Source: Sinonovacula constricta (taxonomy: Eukaryota; Mollusca; Bivalvia; Cardiida; Solecurtidae). Taken from it: 64,000 nt of DNA. The notes beneath the pieces were generated by a model that searched no databases, had not been told where the DNA came from, and saw only the letters and a program-made list of their open reading frames with translations. The stretch is taken from contig CM017567.1 of assembly GCA_007844125.1 (NCBI GenBank), positions 2,516,660-2,580,659 on the forward strand, given 5' to 3'. A program made the translations under genes and the position numbers. Within the stretch, counting starts at the first letter, position 1. Each line of letters starts with the position of its first letter. Of the stretch, positions 32,201 to 43,735 are shown piece by piece.

Positions 32201-33996
32201 TGTAAGCCCCAAACTATGGAAGTTATGTTAGGTAATTAACAAATGTAGCCTGCTGTAGGTATAGAAATGCTCCCCTCATCAGAGTTAATGGTAGTGTTTG
32301 TTATTAGTTGTCCGTATCTATGAAGACGTACTACAACCTGTGATAGTGAGAGAATGGTGCACTTGTCTCATGCTTTGCCATCAACACATTGCCGTTGTGC
32401 TTGGATGCCCTCGTAATGAACTTGTAATCAAACTGCAAGCTTGCTCTTTCTTTGTCAGTTTTATTACATTATAACTAACATAGGGGAAAAATTTGATCTT
32501 TATTTTAAGCTGGTTTATTCTGTTGAATTGCGTTGTAAAAACATTTTGGTCTGTATCTGTTTAATGGTTGCTTGTTTTTTTCTTTTTGGAGGGTTGTAGA
32601 AAACAGATTTCATCTTTATCTGTTGCAAATATATTCCATTAACAACTGTTGGGATATCTTGGCAAAAGGTTAGATATTTTAGTTCGAATGATTTTTGTAT
32701 GTGTGTTTTGTTGATTTGAACTGGATGTCGATGAGATATCCACAATTAAATTTATCATTTGGATGTCTTTATAAGATATTCCCAATGAAATAACAATGTT
32801 CATTAGAGGCATTCCGGCTGACTAGCAGAATGACATTGTTCCAGGGTCTTTTCCTGAAGGAAATAGTCATGGAGCGGTCTATTTTCCAAGTATTATATAA
32901 GCAAGAATTTGATTATAGTCTTAATAAAATTCTATATTATCTATATAGTTTTCATTGTTCTGTAGAACAAATAGTTGCATCGCTTTAGAGCTGTAATAAT
33001 ACATACCCTCCACAATACGATATGTGTCGCCACTTCATGTCTTGGTTCTGGGAAAATGGTACACTTAAGATTGACTGTTTACTGTTTGGTGTTTAACTTG
33101 GCCGACTGATAAAAAATGTATTAAAGTTGAAAAGTAAACAAGTTAAGCAACAAAAAATTCACTATTTTTATTGAAACAGCAAACATCTATTTAAAAATAA
33201 TGAAATTTAGCAAACAACAGACACATCAGTGTAAAGTATTTTAAATATTTATGAATAGTAGAAAGAAAAAAATAAAGCTATCAAAAGAATATGAAATTAT
33301 TATGTAATAATAGTTATGATAAGCAATTATTATGACTAGAAAATGACACTTTTGACATAATTAACATCATAAAAAGGCACAAAGTTGTCTAAATATTGAA
33401 ATTAATTAAATTTGGATTACATTGTACTGTGCATCAAAAGGTAGCTGTGTATCACATTTTTCAGCATGGTGTGTGTAGTTACAGCTCTGTTGCGGCAACC
33501 TGTATGATTTTGTATAAACATGAAGACTTAATATTGCCTGTTAAGTTAAAAAGTTCCTTGATAGATGTGTAATAAAGGAGATCTTTAAGAGAACTTTTCT
33601 AGAGTCATGCTAGTGATTTATTTCACTTTAACAATAAGTTTTGTTTTGCTTTCTTGCGCTAGTATTATTGTTTGTGTTGTTGCTGAGAGCAGGACATCTA
33701 AGGGATTGGTTTTTACACCAGTAAAAGTCAGTAATTAATTGAAATACTTTGGTCAAATTGATTAACAAGCATTGTCATTAATTTCATTATAATTTATTGA
33801 CTGTTTGAATATTAAATTTTTCAATTGTTGAGAAGTATATTTATTGACCCAGTCTGCTTGTATAATATATGTATCAGTAGGTTTTTGTTTTGTTTTAATA
33901 GCCCTGATATTTGTGTAGGTTCTCATTTCTGTAAATGCATTGATATTACTTTACACATATTATTTATGTGTTATTTTTCATAAAGTCATTACTGTT

Positions 33997-34002
33997 AATA
34001 AA
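33997..34002 (+). promoter_or_regulatory. Candidate poly(A) signal for TLK
   Basis: AATAAA followed within about 10 nt by a GT-rich stretch (ATGTGTGTTTATTGG), a plausible cleavage and downstream-element layout. Competing hexamers occur at 33571-33576 and 36456-36461, so the choice is tentative. Confidence 0.35.
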
Positions 34003-34430
34003 ATCATGTGTGTTTATTGGCTAAGTACGATTTCATTTATTAATTATGTTAGTCATACATCTTCATTAATAAAATAAGTATCAAGTTGCTGTTTCAACTA
34101 TTCTACATATGTACATATACATTCATATGTGTAAACATTAAAAAAAGTTAATTTTAAAGCTGATTTGAATAAAAATCAAATTTACTCTGTTCATTACTTT
34201 TGAAGAAACAAAATCAGTAAATAGATTTGTAGAAGAAATATCTAATTTTGATTTACATTGCATCAGACAGTGTAAGTGATACCAAAAATGAATGCATGTT
34301 TAAGTTTGTTCATGGTTAAATAAAGCAGCATTGGAGATGTTATGAGTTGCTATTGATGCATGCTAATGTTAGTATAATAATAAATTAAATGTTGACAGAA
34401 TACAACTAGTCAAAATACATACCTAGAATT

Positions 34431-34560
34431 CCATAGGACAGCCCTCTTGTCAAGTGGGACTGCCCTCTTGTTGAGTGAGACCACCCCCTGAATGAGTTGG
34501 TCTGTTCTCTTTTTGAGTGTGACCGCCCTCTAGTTGAGCTTGTCTGTCCACTTGTTGAGT
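34431..34560 (+). repeat. Short degenerate tandem repeat
   Basis: About four units of 24-33 bp around GCCCTCTTGTTGAGTGAGAC: CCCTCTTGTCAAGTGGGAC, CCCTCTTGTTGAGTGAGAC, CCCCCTGAATGAG, CCCTCTAGTTGAGCTTG. Confidence 0.65.
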
Positions 34561-36455
34561 AAATGATGTTTGCTTGCTTAGGTGTGACTGTGTAGTATGA
34601 TTACAGACAAGTTGTCTACAGCAGTGAATGGTTATCTGACAAACTTAGTCTTATTTTATCATTCTTTTTAAAAAGAAACATAAAATCTTAAAAAAAAATG
34701 ATCTATCTGTTAGTTTAAAATTCAGACAAATTACTGCAAATTTAACATACAATGTAGCTTTTGTGTACATGTATGGCAAAAAGTTTTTGTAAAGACACAC
34801 AGAAGTAATGATTCTGGAGTCAATATAATTAACTTACTTATCCATAAAAATATCCATCTTGAAATGGATCGGTTTATTAAAATTAAAGTTTAAGTTAACA
34901 TTTACATACTGAAAACTGATGACAAAAAAATGAAAATGATTTTGTTATTGAGGATTGAGCATTGAAGGTGTAAATACTAAATACACTTTGTACATAGACA
35001 TGAGTAAGTTTCTTAACTCATTAACAAATGTTAACTCATGAACATATATTAACACATAAATATTTGTTAACGCTTATTGCTTCAGAATGAAGCACTTGTA
35101 TCTTGAGAGAATGATAAAACAGTTTAATTCAACATGTGTTAATGATATGTACATAGTGTTCTGTTAACTTTCTACAATTAGTATATAAACATGCATCCAA
35201 GCTATTTACAAATACCTTTCTAGATGTGTAGTTCTTACCGTTCTTTTCGTGGTTATGTATGCTTGAAGAAGTTTGCAAGTTCGTACCTACATCATACACA
35301 AAATTCTCCATAGTTTAAATAGTTACATGCTTGCAAGAAGTAGTTTTCAAGTCATCTATTTATTTCCATTACTAGAATCACTTGAATGAATCTAAATTTA
35401 AAACACAGTTTCTGATTTCTCTGCATAACAGTCTCTGAATCTTTTAGCACATTTCTTTGATCTCTCTCTCTCTGTCACTGTTTTTCTTTTCTTTAAGTCT
35501 CTTCTCAATTTGTAACTCACCTTGTAATCAGTTTTCTTGTTAACCAGTTGAGCCAAGAATCATGCAAGTTTAATTTTTAAGTCTTTGATTAAATCTGGGA
35601 CAACTTATTTCTGACAGGTCATTGTGACATGTGATAAAACATTAAAATGATTGTGCTCATGCAATTCTTTTAGTGTATAAAATTTGAAAATAACAAAAAG
35701 TAAAGCAAACTTCCTTAACACAGCAATTAAGCTCTTTTTTTAAATTTTCATTCCATAACTTGATAATCCTTAGTTTTTTTAAATTTTATTCAACAATTGA
35801 CCAATATATATTTGCAGGGTTGTTCTTATTTTCTTCTCTCTTACAATGGATATTAGTAGTAATTATTTTGCAAATAATGTGTACTGGCAGTTGTTTTGAA
35901 ATCAATCATATATTTGGACACATTATTCACTTTTATTTATTTTTTATTCCAGTAATGCTAAATCAGTAGTGTCAGAATAGTTGTCAGCTGGATTCGTGAA
36001 AGTCATTTTTATCACAGTTACTATTGTACGTTTACATGTTATTACTATAAACCACTGGTACCTGAGGTGTTTTTGCTGTCTGTGTTGATTGTATGCTTGT
36101 TCTGGAAGATATAAAAGGTTTGAAAATGTAACCATTAGCAATAAATATCCTCCTGGTACAAGAGTTAAGTTAGTGGAGTTCAATTAGCTTTTTATATTGT
36201 ACTCTGTCATCCATGTCTCTATTATCTATATTACATCATCATGATATACACATAAATTGTACATACCTGTATCTGATCAGTTTTATTTTATTATCTATTA
36301 TATGTGAATAGGTTTCATTTTAAATGTTTTAATGTTACACTTGTGTATAGAATTTTCTTTTTTCTTTTGAAACATGTTAAATAATGTGCTATAAGCAATT
36401 AAGATGTTTTGTAACTTGACTGACAATTATGAATGTGATTTTTTTAATGTGTCTT

Positions 36456-36461
36456 AATAAA
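36456..36461 (+). promoter_or_regulatory. Alternative candidate poly(A) signal for TLK
   Basis: AATAAA in a T-rich context (GTGTCTTAATAAAGATG), about 7.2 kb after the stop codon. It lies close to where the SINE-free stretch ends, which fits a very long 3' UTR, but no transcript evidence is available. Confidence 0.25.
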
Positions 36462-37039
36462 GATGCAAATATAATTAATAATTTAAGTATCGCTGAGTTT
36501 TTGACTCATTTAAGCTACACCATTACCAGACAGTTCATTTTTTGACGAGTTGTAGCCTTTAGACTGTTTCATATGGACTAGTCTAAACATTGATGTAGTA
36601 TTGTTGCTGACAGTCCATACTAAATCTTAGGTCCTTTTTTTTTCTAAAGAACTAGCTGTAAGTATTGTATATTCTGATCAGGATTTACAATATTTGCCTT
36701 AGCCTTAACAATTTGTGGTTACCAGGCTAAGAATTCTTTAAAGTAAAAGCCAAGTTCAAAGATATATAGTTTTACAAACCGTCTAAATTCTTGAGCTTTT
36801 TTTTTTCTAAATTATTTTACTTCATTTTTTGAAGTTTTCATTTTCGTTCAAAGACACTAGTAGATATCAAAACAAACACTTAAAGGAGGTATCTGTTAAC
36901 ATTATTCATGCTACATTTTTTATAACAAATAATATACATTTAACATAAGTTTCTTTCAACTTTGTGCTGATAAAAGCTGTCGCCAATAGGGTAGATTCTG
37001 GTCAGACAGCTCCCAGCAATGAGTTGCCTAGTCCAATTT

Positions 37040-37282
37040 GGGGGTACCCATGGCGTAGTGGTAGTTGCCGTTTTTGTCACTCCTCTGAATGCTTAGCCTC
37101 TCATCACGTGGGTTTGAGTCCCGTTAAGGGCAAAGGACTTAATGTGGGAAGGTCTTCCAGCTGACTTGGGGTATGGCGGTGGTTCTACCCAGCCATGTGT
37201 CTGGGATCTTTCTGCTCCAAAAAACTGGATGTTGCTATAATGATCATAAATGGATGCTGCAATGTATTTCAAAAACAAACAG
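37040..37282 (+). repeat. SINE-A copy
   Basis: Head GGGGGTACCCATGGCGTAGT, B box GGTTTGAGTCCCG; body GGCAAAGGACTTAATGTGGG, CTACCCAGCCATGTGTCTGG; tail AAAAACAAACAGAAGG. Confidence 0.86.
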
Positions 37283-38149
37283 AAGGAAACCAATCTTCCT
37301 TTTTTGTCTGTTATAGCCTGATCAATTAATGTTTGTTGGTTAGGTCAACTACATGCACAAAAACAAAGTGCCTAATAAACATCCTGAAAAAATTTGTCCC
37401 ATAGGTAGTGTTGAGAAATCTCATTAAAAAGTCCAAAGTTTAGCAATGAAAATAAAGAAAGCTTTGTAACAACAAGCAATGTTATTAAAAATCAGCAGAC
37501 TTTTGGCCTATTAACCCTGAAAGATATAAGAAAAATGGAATAATTTACATAAATACCAAGACATTGTTCAGAGTAAATATTCTATGAAAGTTCAATAGTG
37601 TTGTTATGTCATTGTAATTATTTGTAACAGATACCTTCTTTAAATTTTTATAAAAGATGCCATCTTTATTAAAGATTGTTTTCTTCATTGTTTAAAAAAA
37701 CTCAACCAATCTTAACTTGTGGTTTACTGTATTATATTGAAACTTAATCAACCCATTAGAGTGTCTTGCCTGATTACTTCAGCAGTTATTGTGATGAATA
37801 TTACAATGATAGGAATGCAAAGGCAGAGCTCCATATAGGGAGAGTCGGTGTGTACTAGTATTATTTGACATAGCAACAGTAAACAGTCCTAAACACAATC
37901 CTATATTGGGAGTGCTTATAAACATTGTCACATAGAGACGGTTGTGACATACAGCTATACAGGGTTTGGGTGTGCAGTAATAATGAAATCAGTAGAAGTA
38001 TCATAATTACATTTATTAGCACCAGAGTTGTGCCATAACTACAATTATTAGTACAACAGAATTATGGTAACTTTCATAACTACATAAAAGAAATACAATC
38101 ACTACCAGTATAAGCTTAAGAGAAGTGAACAGCCAAATAAATTATGTGA

Positions 38150-38480
38150 ACATATATTTATTGATGTCCTATACCTGTGTTACTGCACAGTTAGCTGTTT
38201 TTAAACTAGGAAAACCATGTGACCATGTTTTACTTCATTTTTTTGTTATCAACTCGGACGTCGATGCCTATTTTAGCAGTAATCCCAATCGTTCTTATTT
38301 ATAGATTTAAAGACAACGCACATTTCAGCGAGTTTTACTACTCTTAAAATTGAGGTACTGTTGAAAATCATCTAAGCTTAGACTAAAGGATGATCTTTCT
38401 GCAGTAACTATGCAAAAAATATCCCAAAAAGAGGTCAGTTGATGTTACATACATTTGACAAAGGAAACTGCCAGATAACA
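38150..38480 (+). mobile_element. MITE-E internal copy
   Basis: Shares TGATGTCCTATACCTGTGTT, GCACAGTTAGCTGTTTTTAA, ACTAGGAAAACCATGTGACC and GCAGTAATCCCAATCGTTCT with the MITE-E copy at 50121-50566. The terminal repeats are not clear here. Confidence 0.7.
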
Positions 38481-39339
38481 TCTTTCAAAGAACCATAACG
38501 ACCTTAATTTTCAGCAGAGACGTATAGTAACTTCCCTTATATACATGGGGTTATCAGTACTGTTAATAATAATATAAAAATTAGCAAAGGAAAATTACTG
38601 GGAGAACTACCATGACTGCCCCAACCACCAGAAAAGTACCGTAAATACCCTTATAAGCACCTGGAAAGTACTTGCACTACCCTTATTTGGAGCTCTGTTT
38701 GTTATAATTGAGACATGTTACTTGGTGAGTTGAATTTGTACAAATTGTTCACTGTCTGGTCATTTAGACTTGTTAAGTCATGTTCATATGACTTGTTAAG
38801 TCATGTTCACGTTATGCATATGATGGTGATTTGCTTAACAAGGAGTGGGAAACATTTGTATAGTTTTGAATGTTTCGTTTATTGTTATCTTAGATGCAAA
38901 TGTTCTGTCTTCATGTGTCAATCATGAAAATAAATGGAGATATTTTTATATGTGCCTTGTATTTCTTTGTAGTCTACCTGTTTCTACCTCTGTGTGTAAA
39001 GTCTTAGCTTGCTATGCCAAACATGGTCAGGTTTACACATGGCTTGGAGCTGTCTGATCAGGATTTACATTAACTGCAATTTATACCCAGTTATTATATC
39101 GTGAAGAAGTAGAAAACAATACGGACTGTAGTTATTTCATGATCAGGTAAGTTAATAATTATTCAAAATTTTCCAGATAATGCACAGTCAAATATTAAGG
39201 GAATATAGGGAACGCCGGAATAGGATTAACCAATATAATAAACAACATATACCCCAATGGAACGATCCGACTAAAAATAGATTAAGCGTTATGCTTCAGA
39301 TTCCTAACCTCCATTATATTCAGATGTACCAAATATAAT

Positions 39340-39520
39340 TACCAGGTACGGGAGGCCCCGGATTCGGTCCTGGGCCGCGACATACCAATGTCGTAAAAAA
39401 TAAACGCAAAAAAATAAACAATGGTATAGCTTCCTTGCAAAGGCTCGAGCAAATATAAGGGTAGTTCCACTACTGGTTGGCCCAGTGTCAGGATAATGTG
39501 ACCGGATGTGGTATAAACAA
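39340..39520 (+). repeat. SINE-C copy with a central insertion
   Basis: CCAGGTACGGGAGGCCCCGG, GGGCCGCGACATACCAATGT, then an extra AAATAAACGCAAAAAAATAA, then GGTATAGCTTCCTTGC and GGTTGGCCCAGTGTCAGGAT. It is truncated after GTGTGG-like sequence. Confidence 0.75.
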
Positions 39521-39865
39521 CAAAAACAAACATGAAAAGGGACAACAAAAAATAGCAAAAATATGATTTTGATTTTTTCATTTCAAAATGGCATTATCAG
39601 ATCGTAATAAATCATTATGCTCCACGTATTCTTGGACAAATTTATAACTTCTCTTGTTAATGCTGTTGTTGGCATAAAGCATCGGTAAATAAACAACTAT
39701 GGTAGGTAAGCAGACTATATGATATATTAGTGTATTATGTTGTTAAATGTCACCCAAGTACTTACAGCAGTAAAACAAAAACGAAACACAACTTGTTATA
39801 CATCTCACAATTTTTTGTTTGAATGATGATTTCTCTTTTTTAGATCGATAAGTCAAAGTTTAAGT

Positions 39866-40090
39866 TATTTTATCTACGAGCACGTGCACGTGCACGATTA
39901 AGAAGTTTCATCGTTTATTGATACCTTAAGGGGCAACATAGCATGCAAAAGACAGACACAACCAAACAATAAACCAATCTCCTCACAGCGATTACGTCAC
40001 GCGTTGCTACTTAAATCTCTGCCCCCAGCAAGGATCACGTGACGGTAGAGTATCACGTGAAGTAAACATGGCGGCCTCTATAAACTTTAA
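39866..40090. promoter_or_regulatory. CpG-containing, E-box-rich promoter-like patch
   Basis: Two adjoining CACGTG at 39881-39892, a CRE-like TTACGTCA at 39993-40000, ATCACGTGAC at 40034-40043, ATCACGTGA at 40052-40060, then AAACATGGCGGCC at 40064-40076, which matches a YY1-type element. This base composition stands out from the AT-rich surroundings. No gene is seen to start here; the ATG in the YY1-like motif opens only nine codons. It may be a distal promoter or enhancer of SGPP (inference). Confidence 0.45.
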
Positions 40091-40393
40091 AATCTGACTT
40101 TCATAATTTCATATTTTTTCATACTTTAAGTTACTTTTTATTTTTAATATGATATATTAATATTTTTAAAGGAAAGATACTTTATTATGAGGAGATAAGT
40201 CCAGAAAAAATTTAAAAAAAAAACAACAAAAAAACTATCCGCCTGTATTTGGGCGAAAAACTTTCTGGTGGCAGTGATATAATGTACTGTCAAGGGAAGT
40301 AATCACTGCGGGGAGTTTGACAAACAAATACAGCAATGGTGAAGGAAGGGGCAACATAGCATGCAACAAGACAGACACATCCAAACAATAAAC
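39931..40393 (+). repeat. 45-bp direct repeats flanking the E-box-rich patch
   Basis: GGGGCAACATAGCATGCAA followed by AGACAGACAC and CCAAACAATAAAC occurs at 39931-39975 and again at 40348-40393 with few differences. The spacing is 417 bp. Confidence 0.85.
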
Positions 40394-40899
40394 AAATAAG
40401 CAAATGGTAATTTAAACAAAAGTATGTTCTGAGATAAGAGAAAGAGAACACACTACGAGCTGTCACGACGAGATAACGAATTACAAAATAGATAAATTAA
40501 TACATTCATGCAATAACATCTTACCACTGTCCTCAGAAATTCTTGCCTAAGTCGTGTACAAACCCATACCATCTAGCATCATTAAACCTGCACCCATGCA
40601 TATTCGCATGTTTCCGTACGCGGCTAACAATTTGCCAGCTGTTGAAAGAACCCGTTTAAGTCCATATTGTTTGGTTATACAAGATCGTAAAATCTCCAAG
40701 GCTATACGACTGCATTGTCCAAATGTAATGAATGCAAGTACAGTGTTGTCATGCTATACCTTTGTTTAAGTAATGACTGTTTATAACATAAACCTTATTG
40801 TTATACAGTACAAATCGTGAAACATATCGTTTTAAATACTCATTAAACTTACTTAAAATACTCATGTTCCAAATCTATAAAAAAGTATGATTTATGATT

Positions 40900-41170
40900 T
40901 CAGTTACAAATAGATATCGACATCAGAGCTGATAACCCATATGTTCATGTAAAATTATCTCAAAAGTAAGTGGTCACGTGGTTTTCTTATTTTAAAAATA
41001 GCTAACTGTGCAGCGTGGCTCGGATAAGAAAAACAATTTTGTAATAACAACTGTGGTGCTATACTTCTTACATGGATGTTGGGTACCATAAAATAGCATT
41101 TAGCGGTATCTTGTTTATTTGGTTTCATGAAAGAAAACAGTCAGTTTCACCTGTAAAGGTGATATCTGGC
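40900..41170 (-). mobile_element. MITE-E copy, reverse, internal part
   Basis: AAAAGTAAGTGGTCACGTGG, TTTTCTTATTTTAAAAATAG and CTAACTGTGCAGCGTGGCTC are the reverse complement of the MITE-E block GAGATGCTGCACAGTTAGCT and its neighbours. Confidence 0.7.
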
Positions 41171-41379
41171 GATTTGCATATAGCTTACGTGTTACGATAT
41201 CCCAGCTCTGTTTTGGGAGATTTGGTAATTTAAATCTAAGTAAAAAACTATTTTGAACACTACATAAATTGTTAGACAGAACAAAAAGTAAAATAAATCG
41301 CTCTAAATGCGCATTCTTTACAAATCTACAAATAAGCCCGATGTAGATTACTGCTGAAACAGACACTTGAGTCAGTGCG

Positions 41380-41600
41380 GGTAATGCGGATGATGATATA
41401 ATTTGGCCTCAAAAGTAAGCAGATAAGAGGTTTTTAACCAGTTTAAAAATAGCTAACTGTGCAGTGTGGCTCAGATAGGAAATACGTGTTTGTAATGACG
41501 TGTTGGGTATTATGCTTCACTTAACACATAGATGTAGGGCATCAATAGTTCTAAAGCACTTCACGCGATCGTTTCAGGTAACAATAACTTACATGTATTT
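41380..41600 (-). mobile_element. MITE-E copy, reverse, fragment
   Basis: CTCAAAAGTAAGCAGATAAG, TTTAAAAATAGCTAACTGTG and CAGTGTGGCTCAGATAGGAA repeat the same block as at 40900-41170. It lies about 300 bp upstream of the SGPP core promoter. Confidence 0.65.
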
Positions 41601-41902
41601 GGTTGTTTAAGCGACACAAAGTTGGTGCAAATGGTCATATAACACCATTAAGCTAACAAATTTCGGTAATCTGGTTTAGTGTATACATAAAGATCGCCCA
41701 CGTACTCTATTAACACCATTAACGTTTTTTTACAGTTATCAACACGAACCTTCTCTATTTATTCAGCTTCCGATACAGGGGTGTTGTGATCTTCGTATAA
41801 TGAAACAGACTATAAAGATCCGCACCGCATGTGTAGTGTTTACATTTATTAATGAAACAGACTATAGATAGCTGGATACACGACCATGACCTTTGCAGTA
41901 TC

Positions 41903-41935
41903 ATCACGTGATTGGCCTAACGACCAGGTATAAAG
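41903..41935 (+). promoter_or_regulatory. Core promoter of SGPP: E-box, CCAAT and TATA
   Basis: The palindrome ATCACGTGAT (41903-41912) overlaps an inverted CCAAT box (ATTGG, 41911-41915). A TATA-like GTATAAAG lies at 41928-41935. The start codon follows 123 bp after the TATA box, implying a start of transcription near 41960 and a 5' UTR of roughly 100 nt. ATCACGTGAT resembles USF/MITF/TFE-type bHLH-Zip sites (established motif); its use here is inferred. Confidence 0.6.
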
Positions 41936-42057
41936 CGCGAGTGGTAGAGTAAGGGAAAACCGGATATTTATTACATGTTTATGTCAGGCGTGCGTGATTG
42001 TGTTGAAGTATAGTTCCAAATTAACACAACCAATTATTTATAAATCTTATCGGCAGA

Positions 42058-42714
42058 ATGGAAATTATAAATCTGCTTAAAGGACACGAATTTGTCGAGA
42101 AATTCCAACAGGTGTGTGGGGTGGTGCGTTTACCCGATCAAGAGGATTCGGACGAAAATGAAGGCGGGTCGGGAAAGAATTCTGATGAGTTGAGTCAGCC
42201 ATACGATTCAAAATACGTGAAACATCGACATAGCCATAAGTATGTTCTTCGAGATACGTGTAAAAATAACAACAACCCTTTAAGACCAAGTGAAAACCTG
42301 CAGAAGGAAGCAGTCCCACCTTTTACTTCAGATGATTCCGATTCCGATAACGGGTTAAGCCGGGGTCAAGGCCGTTATAAAATCACTCCTCATCGAATCG
42401 ACAACAAGTTCTTGTATTATGCTTTCCGTATAGCATCATTTTTCGGTGACGAGGCATTCTATCTGACCTTCTTCCCCTTTGTAGCATGGAACTTGGACGC
42501 TTACGTGTGTCGCCACACGGTCTATGTGTGGTGCATGGCGATGTTTCTTGGACAGGTAACAAAAGACATTTTCCAGTGGCCACGCCCACTTTCTCCGCCG
42601 GTTATCCGCCTGGAAACAGATTTCGCTCAAGAGTTCTCCATGCCTTCCACACATGCTGTAGCAGGGTCTTCTATACCTCTAGTCATAGGGTTCACCCTTC
42701 TAAATCGATACCAG
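42058..42714 (+). CDS. SGPP: Sphingosine-1-phosphate phosphatase, first coding exon
   Basis: The ATG at 42058 has a strong context (AGAATGG: A at -3, G at +4). The exon has 219 codons and ends at donor GTATGT (42715), phase 0. SGPPs are ER membrane lipid phosphate phosphatases that dephosphorylate sphingosine-1-phosphate. Residues 1-110 are hydrophilic, acidic and His-rich. Hydrophobic segments lie at about 121-145 and 153-167. Phosphatase motif 1, K169xxxxxxRP (KDIFQWPRP), and motif 2, P196-S-T-H199 (SMPSTHAVAGSSIP), are both present and closely match vertebrate SGPP1/2. Motif 3 (SR...H...D) and the remaining membrane helices are expected in later exons, which I could not find in the window. 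Vertebrate SGPP1 is about 440 residues, so about half is here. SGPP1 versus SGPP2 is not resolved. Confidence 0.93.
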
Positions 42715-42984
42715 GTATGTATTGATCAATTTAAATAATTTGAAATATCAACTTATAAAGGTAAATTAAATTACCAAATAGATTTTAATTAAAAGTGTAT
42801 TCAACAGTTTGCATATATCTAATATATTTAACCTCTGTTCTTAGGAGTTGTGCATATCTGCTATAGAAACTTATATGCATTAGTTTAAGGTAAGGCTGTT
42901 ATTAATTTATAAACATGACCTGAACTGTTTGACAGTGCAAATTGTAAATACATGACATTAAATGCTCATTCTTTCCAAACATAT

Positions 42985-43292
42985 ATTTAAAACAAACATG
43001 ATGGGGATTTCAGCTAATTATAAATACTGATGTCAGAGCTGATTCTTCAGGTAATCTTGTACCATGATCTCAGAAGCATGTGGTCCCATGTTTTCTTAGT
43101 TGAAGATAGCTAACTCAGACAGACAATTGAATATGCAATTGTTATGTCAAGTGGAATGTTATACTTTACTTTTTGTTACTGGTGTAGGGCTCCAATGACA
43201 GCATTTATTAATTATTTTCATGTAGCAATATTCTTTTTGGTTGCATGAGTGAAAAAAAATGGTTCAAACAGCTGGATACCACCTTTAATACT
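42985..43292 (-). mobile_element. MITE-E copy, reverse, with one end
   Basis: ATGTGGTCCCATGTTTTCTT and GAAGATAGCTAACTCAGACA match the family interior. The stretch ends with CAGCTGGATACCACCTTTAA, the MITE-E terminus. Confidence 0.75.
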
Positions 43293-43667
43293 TTTATTTT
43301 GGAAATTGACAATATCAGGCATGATGAAGGTGCAAAATATGTACAACTGTCAAAAATGAAAAGTACTGATGATGTAATGTTGTATAATCTGCAGTACTTT
43401 ACCTACACTAGTTGTGTATTGAGATAATATTTTAAGATAGGCATGCTTACGATATGCTGACATTTCAGTATGCTTGGTATGTTCATGCAAGGTGCACTGG
43501 GGATGAACATATTTTTTTCTTATATGCTTTGTATCCGTGACATGTTTATTTTAATTTTTGTTATAAAAGTATATATGTTATTTATAAAATGGATAGATCT
43601 TTTATATGTACATGCGTAATGTAAGCTTATTATATTTTTAATCATTGTCCATGAACAATGAGAAAAT

Positions 43668-43735
43668 TTTCTGCCATCTCCAGATAACTGAAATACTGTT
43701 GGTGGGATGATAAACATAATAAACAAGCATATCTT
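43668..43735 (+). repeat. SINE-C 3' end fragment
   Basis: CCATCTCCAGATAACTGAAA, TACTGTTGGTGGGATGATAA, ATAATAAACAAG: the family 3' end only. Confidence 0.75.

Larger units (their letters stand above)
29278..37039 (+). other. TLK 3' UTR followed by intergenic DNA, SINE-free
   Basis: No further coding exon is recognised. The sequence is AT-rich with several AATAAA hexamers. It has degenerate fragments of a low-copy repeat (called D; about 31890-31960, 32140-32190 and 36660-36730) and a short tandem repeat at 34431-34560. None of the SINE families A-C appears, unlike the rest of the window. Open frames here lack codon-like structure. Where the UTR ends is unknown. Confidence 0.5.

Noticed and set aside
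42077..42654. Several antisense and alternative-frame open frames of 68-80 codons
   Set aside because: They overlap the SGPP exon, which has motif-level homology on the + strand. They are shadows of its coding sequence.
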